Below, in pieces: positions 58,466 through 64,000 of a DNA stretch of 64,000 bases (position 1 is its first letter; every line of letters starts with the position of its first letter). The stretch is from contig NZ_CP017947.1 of NCBI RefSeq assembly GCF_003952665.1, positions 1 through 64,000 of the forward strand. The letters are read 5' to 3'. The DNA comes from Bosea sp. Tri-49 (GTDB lineage: Bacteria > Pseudomonadota > Alphaproteobacteria > Rhizobiales > Beijerinckiaceae). The translations under genes and the position numbers were made by a program. Below the pieces are notes generated by a model. That model was not told where the DNA came from and made no database searches. It saw only the letters and a program-made list of their open reading frames with translations.

Positions 58466-58759
58466 ATGAACACGGAGCACTTTAAACGTCCAGTCGTCAT
58501 TCTGGTCGGGCTAGGTCATCCAGCGGCAATCTCGTCGGTCATGGAGGCCTATATGTTTTTGGTCGACTGGCCGCCCAGCAAGCGCGACCCTGCCCATCAA
58601 TTCGCAATAAAGGCTTGCCTCGCGGCCATGCGCGGTGACGTCGATGCGGAGACCGTCCGCGGCATCTTCGTAACGCTCGCCGAAAAGTATGACATCATGG
58701 CACCAGACGCTGTCGCGTTCACAGCATCTTACAAGGAAGGTCCGCAGGGACGCGCCTAA
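58466..58759 (+). CDS. DUF982 family protein
   Basis: 97 residues from ATG 58466: MNTEHFKRPVVILVGLGHPA, AISSVMEAYMFLVDWPPSKR, DPAHQFAIKACLAAMRGDVD, AETVRGIFVTLAEKYDIMAP. Clear DUF982 layout (strand, helix ending in WP, A-x-x-A-C-x-A-x-x-G helix, R-x-x-F helix). Followed by the hairpin at 58769. Confidence 0.75.
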   Translation: MNTEHFKRPVVILVGLGHPAAISSVMEAYMFLVDWPPSKRDPAHQFAIKACLAAMRGDVDAETVRGIFVTLAEKYDIMAPDAVAFTASYKEGPQGRA

Positions 58760-58768
58760 GTCACTCTT

Positions 58769-58791
58769 GCCCGGCCTGAGTTAGGCCGGGC
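58769..58791 (+). terminator. Hairpin after the DUF982 gene
   Basis: GCCCGGCC-TGAGTTA-GGCCGGGC, a perfect 8-bp stem, with only a short T run (ACCTTT) after it. Confidence 0.6.
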
Positions 58792-58827
58792 TCACACCTT
58801 TAACAGTCCGGGCCATTGGGGAAGGCC

Positions 58828-59040
58828 ATGACGAGGAAACCTGCGCTGCTCTTCCAGGTAGTCGATATCGCGAGCATAACCGTGAGCGCCAATCCGACGG
58901 AGGGAGCCATTCTGAGATTCACCATGGATGGCGAGCTGAACGACCTTGAGCTCAAGCTGTCGGCCGTGACGGTTGCTCGATTGCAGACCCTGCTGCTCGA
59001 AGCTGATGCGCAGCTGGCGAATTTGGTGACGACGCAGTAG
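58828..59040 (+). CDS. Hypothetical small protein
   Basis: 70 residues from ATG 58828, GGGGAAGG upstream: MTRKPALLFQVVDIASITVS, ANPTEGAILRFTMDGELNDL, ELKLSAVTVARLQTLLLEAD, AQLANLVTTQ. Beta strands then one helix; no family assigned. Confidence 0.6.
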   Translation: MTRKPALLFQVVDIASITVSANPTEGAILRFTMDGELNDLELKLSAVTVARLQTLLLEADAQLANLVTTQ

Positions 59041-59042
59041 GT

Positions 59043-59067
59043 GGAACGTCAAGGACCCCTGGCGGTT
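59043..59067 (+). promoter_or_regulatory. EcfG-like element before the damaged 'HTQPKR' copy
   Basis: GGAAC, 16 bases, GGTT, at the position equivalent to 783-807. Confidence 0.5.
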
Positions 59068-59097
59068 GAGCTTCCGATAGTTGCGTTGGAGGTTGTC

Positions 59098-59353
59098 ACG
59101 CGTACCCAGCCGAAGCGATCCGGGCTAAATGCCAAGGTCGCGGCTCACCTCAATCCAGCCCATCTGAAGCTCTATCGCGAGTTCTGCCAAGACCAAGACG
59201 GCAACCGCTACACTGTGGTCGCCTACCGGCCGTACCCCTTCCAAGGGGGCACCACCACACGCGCTGGATGACGGCACAGCGGTGAAGTGCATCGACGAGT
59301 GCATTTTCGAGATTGAACCGACGGGCCGAAGGAGCATCCAGTCTGATGAGTGA
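59098..59353 (+). pseudogene. 'HTQPKR' family small protein, copy 2, start lost and frameshifted
   Basis: The codon matching ATG 838 is ACG here (59098). RTQPKRSGLNAKVAAHLNPA, HLKLYREFCQDQDGNRYTVV, AYRPYPF is intact, then the frame is lost and resumes as LDDGTAVKCIDECIFEIEPT, GRRSIQSDE. Confidence 0.65.
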
Positions 59354-59394
59354 AGTGCGGGCACCTTCTGAGGCTTTGCACAGGGGAGCGGAAA

Positions 59395-59670
59395 ATGGGG
59401 CATCGTTATGGAGTCGGAGACCAGGTCCGCCTTGCATTTGGTTTCCACGACCATGATGCAGTCGGCTTGTATGAGGTCACGCGCCTGCTGCCGTTTCAAG
59501 CTGACGGCGAGCCCCAGTATCGCGTGAGAGGAAGCGATGACCGGGAATGGGTTATCGGGGAATCGCAAATCAGTGACGCAGCGCCGAACGGAAACCCACC
59601 CACCGGGCCGCGTAGGCCCCGAAATCCCATCACGGAGGCTTTCAACCGTCTAATTGGAAAAAAGGAGTAA
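59395..59670 (+). CDS. Conserved hypothetical protein, SH3-like
   Basis: 91 residues from ATG 59395, GGGGAG upstream: MGHRYGVGDQVRLAFGFHDH, DAVGLYEVTRLLPFQADGEP, QYRVRGSDDREWVIGESQIS, then a Pro/Asn-rich tail. The pattern of a turn GxxV followed by three short strands, ending with a QYRVR-x-E-R-V-x-E-S-x-(I/L) motif, is common in small Rhizobiales proteins. Function unknown. Confidence 0.7.
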   Translation: MGHRYGVGDQVRLAFGFHDHDAVGLYEVTRLLPFQADGEPQYRVRGSDDREWVIGESQISDAAPNGNPPTGPRRPRNPITEAFNRLIGKKE

Positions 59671-59805
59671 GAGGGGTACGGGAGGAACTGGCGCGTCCGA
59701 TGAAAGCGAACCGCTTTGCTAAGCGACGCGACCGATCAACTGCCGTTTGCAGCTGCATCCATCCTTTTATGTATCCTGTTGAGCGTCTTTTAATTAGAAG
59801 AATTC

Positions 59806-59830
59806 GGAACTGTGAACTTGAGCCCGCGTT
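59806..59830 (+). promoter_or_regulatory. EcfG-type promoter of the DUF1236 gene at 59874
   Basis: GGAAC, 16 bases, CGTT, 43 bp before the ATG. A GGCGCC-GCCAA-GGCGCC hairpin lies in the leader. Confidence 0.72.
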
Positions 59831-59873
59831 GTTCTCCATGGCGCCGCCAAGGCGCCCAACCAGGAGAATAAAC

Positions 59874-60188
59874 ATGAACCGCTCACTTCTCGGCCTCGTC
59901 GCCGCGTCCGCTCTCGTCGCGAGCTCCGCCGTCGTGGCCCAGACCACCGTCATGATCGGCCAGCCCGAGCAGACCCGTATCAAGGAGTACGTGGTCAAGG
60001 AGAAGATGAAGCCGGTGACGATCAAGGAGAATGTCACCGTCGGCGCCACCCTTCCGAGCGATGTCGAGCTTCACACCGCTCCCAATGATTGGGGTCCGAG
60101 CGTCACCAAGTACCGCTATGTCTACACCGACAACCATGTTGTGCTTGTCGAGCCGTCGACCCGGCGGGTCGTTCAGATCATCCAGTGA
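59874..60188 (+). CDS. Exported DUF1236 protein, short form
   Basis: 104 residues, AGGAG upstream. Signal peptide MNRSLLGLVAASALVASSAV, VAQ; then IKEYVVKEKMKPVTIKENVT, VGATLPSDVELHTAPNDWG, and the DUF1236 end YRYVYTDNHVVLVEPSTRRV, VQIIQ. Periplasmic, unknown role, widespread in Rhizobiales; the promoter makes it a likely general stress protein. Confidence 0.88.
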   Translation: MNRSLLGLVAASALVASSAVVAQTTVMIGQPEQTRIKEYVVKEKMKPVTIKENVTVGATLPSDVELHTAPNDWGPSVTKYRYVYTDNHVVLVEPSTRRVVQIIQ

Positions 60189-60275
60189 TGTTCTGAAGCT
60201 CGCCTTTTAGGGGCGCTGTCCGGGCCTCGTCAGCTTCGCTGGCGAGGTTCGTCCGGTTCTCGGGATTCGAATGCT

Positions 60276-60428
60276 ATGTGGACGTTTGCGACAATCGCTG
60301 CACTCGCGGCATTTATGGGAGGTTACTTCGCAGCCGTATGGTGGGCGACACGTCCATCCAGCTCGGTCGCTGGGCCGCGAATGGAGGCCCAAGGGTCGCC
60401 CGAGGCCGAAGAAGCTCAGCCGGAGTAG
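60276..60428 (+). CDS. Small single-span membrane protein, 50 residues
   Basis: ATG 60276: MWTFATIAALAAFMGGYFAA, VWWATRP, then an acidic tail ending EAQPE. Related to the peptides at 50058 and 61449. Confidence 0.5.
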   Translation: MWTFATIAALAAFMGGYFAAVWWATRPSSSVAGPRMEAQGSPEAEEAQPE

Positions 60429-60490
60429 TCATATGCAGGATGGCTACGAGGCTGCGCAGGAATAGGCGACGAATCGGGAGGGCCCTACAA

Positions 60491-60706
60491 ATGTCTCTGC
60501 GCGCACGATGCTTCGTCGACAGCTGGATCACCGAAAACGTCAGGACAGGACCGGGAGACGCTAAGATGTTAGCGATTCGTCTTTTGATTGAGGCGAACGC
60601 CCGCGGTATCCCGCCAGCCGAAATCACGGCCGAGTGCTCCAATCCAAAAGCTCAGATCGAGTGGGTGCTGCACGGCTTCAGTGCCACACCGGAACAAGCT
60701 CGTTAG
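60491..60706 (+). CDS. Small protein, DUF768-like
   Basis: 71 residues: MSLRARCFVDSWITENVRTG, PGDAKMLAIRLLIEANARGI, PPAEITAECSNPKAQIEWVL. The R-x-x-x-F-x-x-x-W-I-x-E-N-(V/I) start and the A-x-x-x-G-I-x-x-x-E-(I/L) segment resemble DUF768 proteins of rhizobia. No good ribosome site. Confidence 0.5.
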   Translation: MSLRARCFVDSWITENVRTGPGDAKMLAIRLLIEANARGIPPAEITAECSNPKAQIEWVLHGFSATPEQAR

Positions 60707-60777
60707 CCTCGTTGAGATAGTCGCGTTGTCATATCCAACACCACTCGATGTAACTCACAGTCATACTCGACCGACGC

Positions 60778-61002
60778 TCAAGCTCTCATCTGCGGTGGAC
60801 TGCCGACCGAGAAGAAATCTCGCGCTTCGCAGACGGTTTGGGCGGCCGGCCTGAAACGATGCCATGCCGGCTTGCCTGCAATCGCCGGCGCTATCGAGCA
60901 AAAGAAGGGAGTATCGTCTTCAGCGTCGACCATGGCATCCGGGTCCATCCGGGCAGCTCGACAAAGTGCTCTGGCGACATGTTCGATACGGGCCTCGTCC
61001 AT
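60778..61002 (-). CDS. Conserved small protein ('MDEARIEHVARA' family), copy 2
   Basis: 74 residues from ATG 61002: MDEARIEHVARALCRAARMD, PDAMVDAEDDTPFFCSIAPA, IAGKPAWHRFRPAAQTVCEA, RDFFSVGS. Paralogue of 1804-2028. Confidence 0.65.
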   Translation of the reverse strand: MDEARIEHVARALCRAARMDPDAMVDAEDDTPFFCSIAPAIAGKPAWHRFRPAAQTVCEARDFFSVGSPPQMRA

Positions 61003-61067
61003 TCTTGGACCCCTGCCCATCGAGGCAGCTGCAAGGCCTTGGCGCTGATGGGCGTGGCGCAGGTCAT

Positions 61068-61093
61068 CAACACAATTGGGCGCAGAAAGTTCC
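61068..61093 (-). promoter_or_regulatory. Candidate EcfG-type promoter of the gene at 60778-61002
   Basis: GGAAC, 17 bases, TGTT; conserved with 2095-2119. Confidence 0.45.
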
Positions 61094-61149
61094 GATTGGA
61101 ACAGAGAAACCTTCGCAGAGCTCCAGAATTACGGTCAGAAGATTCCGTT

Positions 61150-61365
61150 GCGCACCCAACCGAAGCACGCCAGGCTCAGGCAAAAAATCGTCAGCAGACC
61201 CGCTTACAACCCCCAAGTACTCCACCGCGAGCTGTGCCGGGACGAGGACGGCAAGCGCCACACGGTCATTGTCTTTCGAATGAAAACGGCACCCCGGTGC
61301 GCTTCATCGACGATTGCCTGTTCGAGATCGAATCGACTGGGCTAACGCTGACGCGGTGCCCCTGA
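61150..61365 (+). pseudogene. 'HTQPKR' family small protein, copy 3, frameshifted
   Basis: RTQPKHARLRQKIVSRPAYN, PQVLHRELCRDEDGKRHTVI, VF, then a shift to LENGTPVRFIDDCLFEIEST, GLTLTRCP in another frame. Its TGA overlaps the ATG of the next small gene. No ATG is seen at the family's start position. Confidence 0.6.
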
Positions 61366-61439
61366 TGCCGGCGCTCGTGATTTGGGGTTTGCTCATCGCC
61401 GCGATCCTTGCCGCAATCGGGATGGCCTCGTTTCGATAG
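61365..61439 (+). CDS. Possible 24-residue membrane peptide
   Basis: MPALVIWGLLIAAILAAIGM, ASFR; ATG overlaps the preceding TGA (CTGATG). Confidence 0.45.
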   Translation: MPALVIWGLLIAAILAAIGMASFR

Positions 61440-61448
61440 GAGGCAGCC

Positions 61449-61562
61449 GTGGAAACGACCATGTGGACGCGTGCGACCATCGGCGTCGTCATTGCAGTTC
61501 TAGTCGCCTATTTCGTTGCGGTGTACCGGGTGACGCAAACTGACGACGATAAACGATCATGA
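61449..61562 (+). CDS. Small single-span membrane protein, 37 residues
   Basis: GTG 61449 with AGGAGG five bases upstream: METTMWTRATIGVVIAVLVA, YFVAVYRVTQTDDDKRS. Ten bp after the preceding frame; part of a run of four small genes. Same family as 50058 and 60276. Confidence 0.55.
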   Translation: METTMWTRATIGVVIAVLVAYFVAVYRVTQTDDDKRS

Positions 61563-61589
61563 CATCCCATCGCGCCACGCACCGCTTGT

Positions 61590-61834
61590 TTATTCCCATC
61601 TCGCCGGTCTCGCGAGGTCTCGACCTGGTCGAGCGAATGGGCGCGGAAGTGCGAAGTCGATACTCTGCTTCGCATGCCACCCGCCCAACGGCTACGCTTC
61701 ATGAACGGTTCGGGCAACCCGGAGGATGGTCGCGACGCCCGGCCGCTCGCGACTATTCGCGGTCAGGCTGGCGCAGATGCTTTGAAGACCGATCTGGAGC
61801 GTATGGAGCAGATTCTCCGAGCGCGTCCGAACTG
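61590..61834 (+). pseudogene. 'STWSSEW' family small protein, copy 3, 5' end damaged
   Basis: The long intact part is EVSTWSSEWARKCEVDTLLR, MPPAQRLRFMNGSGNPEDGR, DARPLATIRGQAGADALKTD, LERMEQILRARPN, stop at 61832-61834. The N-terminus SHLAG is out of frame: GGTCTCGC replaces GGCCGG before GAGGTCTCG. It gives the family's best C-terminal sequence. Confidence 0.6.
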
Positions 61835-62091
61835 ATTGTGATCCGCGTCGCGATGAGATCGAGCAACCCGCCAACGGTCTGGACGCTCTCCAGCTCTTCA
61901 TCATGAAGCAGATCCCTATCGAACTCTCGTTCAATTTTGTTGGCGATCAGGATGAGATCGTCCATCGTCAAGCCGGCTTCATCGAGCGTTGCCGTCGGCT
62001 CCAGCTTTACCCGATCGACCAATCCTTCTTCGGCGACAATATCGAGTAACCGATCGAGAAGCCTGACTTCTACAAGCCTCTTCTTAGACAT
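61753..62091 (-). CDS. Acyl-carrier-protein-like small protein lacking the usual serine
   Basis: 112 residues from ATG 62091: MSKKRLVEVRLLDRLLDIVA, EEGLVDRVKLEPTATLDEAG, LTMDDLILIANKIEREFDRD, LLHDEELESVQTVGGLLDLI. Helix layout and the LTMDDLILIANKIEREF segment match ACP helix II, but the phosphopantetheine serine of the DSL motif appears as Asp. The last 35 residues overlap the convergent pseudogene and may be an extension. Perhaps a structural relative rather than a carrier. Confidence 0.55.
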   Translation of the reverse strand: MSKKRLVEVRLLDRLLDIVAEEGLVDRVKLEPTATLDEAGLTMDDLILIANKIEREFDRDLLHDEELESVQTVGGLLDLIATRITISSDALGESAPYAPDRSSKHLRQPDRE

Positions 62092-62188
62092 AACCATCCT
62101 CGTTAACATTGGCCTGCTGGAAGCGCGCAAGCGACAAACAGGCAAAGAATCAAGTGGCCCCGCGCAGGCACACGGGGCCGCTCTCAAA

Positions 62189-63634
62189 TCACTCGATCAC
62201 GACAACGATCTCACGACTTTTCGGGTCAACGATCAGCACGTCGTCGCCGATCAGCGCGTAGTGAAGGCCGCGCAACTGCTGGTCCTGCTGCTCGACCTCC
62301 GGAGGAAGCGGTCGCAAGACAACCTGCGTCGGCAGGACCGCACCCTTCAAGCCGTCGACACCCTGGATTTCGCCTGGACGGGCATCGGCCAGGATCATTC
62401 GCGCAAGTTCGTGCCGGTCCGTTGTCCCGTTCGACGCAGCTGGACTGGCTGCCGCCCTCGCGTCGGCAGGTGCTGCGGCCGCCGAGCGCGGAGCGTTCTT
62501 GTCGACAACATCGACGATGCGGCGTGTGCGCGGCTCAACGACCGCCACCTCCTCGCTCTCCGTCATGACGTACTGGTAGCCGCGCCAATCCGGATGACGC
62601 GCGATCACCTCGTCGGGAAGGTCGTAATAGGGCACGCCGACTGGCAGGATGGCGCCTTGGCGGAAAACCACCGTATCCGGCCGGTTCCAGCGCCGGACAT
62701 CACGCCGACGCTCGAAGGCCGCGTATATGTCGACGCTGCCACCTCTACCGCCGCCGCCACGATCGATCACCTCCACAATGCGCCGGCTGCGCGGATCGAC
62801 GATGACGATGTCCCGCTCCGAGACTGTATAGCGATAGTCACGGTATTGCGGCCGGATCGCAGCAATATCACTTGGCAATGGCTGTAGTTGGACGCGCGAC
62901 GGCAATTCGGCGCCGACGGAGACGGAAACCCCGAGATTCTGGACAGGGCGGACCTCGTTACGCTCAACACGCTGGCGGACCGTGTCGGCGATGCGTTGAT
63001 TGTCGCCGGCCCCTACCTGGGCGTTGTCGCTGTTCTGGCCGCTTGGCAAAGCGCGGTTCTGAGCAGGTTGTTGGATGGTTCCCCCGGGCTGCGTCGTGAC
63101 CGGCCGCTGTGCATTGGTGGCCGGCCTCTGCTGATCGTCCTGCTTTGGAGCCGACTGGGCCGTACTGGGTGTACTCGGCCGACCCTCCGGCCGCTGCGGC
63201 TGGGCAGTTTCAGGAGACTGAGGCGTACGATTCTCGGGCTGCGCCTGATCAGACGATCTGCGGCCGTTGCGATCATCCTGTCGCTCGCGCTGTGCCTGAT
63301 CGCGTTGCAGCTGCTCGTCTCGCCGCTGCTCCTGCTGAGCGCGCGGGCTCGGAGCCTGATCGGGCCGCTCGCGCTGAGCCTGGTCCCGATCGCGTCGCTG
63401 GGTCGGGCCGCGCTGCGGGTCCTGGCTTGGCTGGATGTCGCGGCGCTCAATGGCCGGCGATTCCGTGCGCTGTGTCGGGGCCCGATCTGGATCAAGCGCG
63501 CGCCCCGGGGCTTCGCGCGGTGGACGCTCCACCCGGACTGGCCCATCCCCCGGGGCCACGATGACTGGTTGTGCCCATGCGACCCCAGCGTGGGCCATGA
63601 TCGCAATGGTGGCGATGCCAGCAAATTGTTTCAT
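62189..63634 (-). CDS. Exported DUF1236 protein with long Gln/Arg-rich linker and three repeats
   Basis: 481 residues from ATG 63634 (AGGGAGGA upstream). Signal peptide MKQFAGIATIAIMAHAGVAW, AQP. Residues ~30-215 are a low-complexity Gln/Arg/Pro/Asp region. Then three DUF1236-type repeats: YRYTVSERDIVIVDPRSRRI (VEVI), YQYVMTESEEVAVVEPRTRR (IVDVV) and LHYALIGDDVLIVDPKSREI (VVVIE). Periplasmic, function unknown. Neighbour of two other DUF1236 genes. Confidence 0.88.
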   Translation of the reverse strand: MKQFAGIATIAIMAHAGVAWAQPVIVAPGDGPVRVERPPREAPGRALDPDRAPTQRTESPAIERRDIQPSQDPQRGPTQRRDRDQAQRERPDQAPSPRAQQEQRRDEQLQRDQAQRERQDDRNGRRSSDQAQPENRTPQSPETAQPQRPEGRPSTPSTAQSAPKQDDQQRPATNAQRPVTTQPGGTIQQPAQNRALPSGQNSDNAQVGAGDNQRIADTVRQRVERNEVRPVQNLGVSVSVGAELPSRVQLQPLPSDIAAIRPQYRDYRYTVSERDIVIVDPRSRRIVEVIDRGGGGRGGSVDIYAAFERRRDVRRWNRPDTVVFRQGAILPVGVPYYDLPDEVIARHPDWRGYQYVMTESEEVAVVEPRTRRIVDVVDKNAPRSAAAAPADARAAASPAASNGTTDRHELARMILADARPGEIQGVDGLKGAVLPTQVVLRPLPPEVEQQDQQLRGLHYALIGDDVLIVDPKSREIVVVIE

Positions 63635-63781
63635 GGAATCCTCCCTGAACTCAGGCGCCGGCACCTCGAAGAAAAAGTGGAAGCATGTCCCTGCTGACTG
63701 AGGGACGGAGGCACCTTCGAAGTTGCCGCTCGACCTGTGAAAGAACGAGCCCCGCAAAAGGCGATGCGGGGCCCACTTTGC

Positions 63782-64000
63782 TCAGTCGATGATCTGGACG
63801 ACCTTGCGCGATTTTGGTTCGACCAGCACGGTTCGATTGTTCACCACCGTATACCGATAACCCTTTGCGCCATACTCCGCAGGGACCTCGCGATAGGTCA
63901 CGCCCCGCTCTGGCAGCACCGCGCCGACACGGACTTCTTCGGCATAGGTGTAGGAGGGAACGCGCTGTTCGGTCACATAGGTTTTGAACCGCGGCGTGTT
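63782..64000 (-). CDS. DUF1236 protein, 5' part outside the window
   Basis: Open to the right edge: FKTYVTEQRVPSYTYAEEVR, VGAVLPERGVTYREVPAEYG, AKGYRYTVVNNRTVLVEPKS, RKVVQIID. This is the C-terminal DUF1236 module; signal peptide and start lie beyond base 64000. Confidence 0.85.
   Translation of the reverse strand, partial: NTPRFKTYVTEQRVPSYTYAEEVRVGAVLPERGVTYREVPAEYGAKGYRYTVVNNRTVLVEPKSRKVVQIID

Noticed and set aside
1..64000. tRNA, rRNA, CRISPR array or attachment site
   Set aside because: No T-loop plus acceptor pairing, rRNA signature, regular repeat-spacer array, or matching att repeats around the prophage remnant could be found by inspection.

Overview
The window looks like a chromosomal stretch of a GC-rich alphaproteobacterium of the Hyphomicrobiales (Rhizobiales), perhaps a Bosea-, Methylobacterium- or Bradyrhizobium-like soil bacterium. 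The evidence is a MucR/Ros regulator, DUF1236, DUF982 and DUF6894-type small proteins, GGAAC-N16-NGTT (EcfG general stress) promoters, GAAC-N7-GAAC alphaproteobacterial LexA boxes, a ROSE-like thermometer before an Hsp20 gene, and a Bradyrhizobium-type D-tartrate dehydratase. The genus is inference.

Layout. (1) 1-3.9 kb: small stress-type genes, mostly with EcfG-like promoters, a dead ATP-dependent DNA ligase and the first copy of a repeated unit (two hairpins + DUF6894-like gene + 'AAW' small-protein gene). (2) 3.9-10.1 kb: a decayed, internally deleted prophage (holin, endolysin with an amber stop, tail-fibre pieces joined to a terminase small subunit), a MucR gene, a 135-nt structured RNA region with a 22-codon reading frame, and an IS remnant. 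(3) 10.4-11.4 kb: second copy of the hairpin unit. (4) 11.5-25.8 kb: mostly intact conventional genes: diguanylate cyclase, an MBL hydrolase with divergent LysR, a D-tartrate uptake and dehydratase locus with its LysR, an HWE kinase, a hybrid histidine kinase, HipBA; a subtilisin-like pseudogene lies among them. (5) 26-44.5 kb: IS66 debris, then a type I secretion locus: a 2.9-kDa-class (2,902-residue) haem-peroxidase/RTX protein, ABC exporter, a membrane-anchored RTX/cadherin-like protein, a membrane fusion protein, and a flanking kinase/response regulator pair. An Nramp manganese transporter follows. (6) 46-64 kb: an accessory stress island. It holds a LexA-box gene cluster with an SRAP (HMCES/YedK-type) abasic-site protein, two further ATP-dependent DNA ligase genes, Hsp20, DUF1236 proteins and many small paralogues. 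One ~2.5-kb block occurs twice, one copy decayed.

Two themes stand out. DNA-damage and general-stress functions (three ligases, SRAP, Cys-rich small proteins, a HigA-like protein) sit behind two recognisable stress promoters. Frameshifts and stop codons are abundant in the duplicated small genes on both flanks and nearly absent from the long genes between 11.5 and 46 kb (the exceptions are debris at 14-15.6 kb and 26 kb), which argues for real gene decay rather than general sequencing error.
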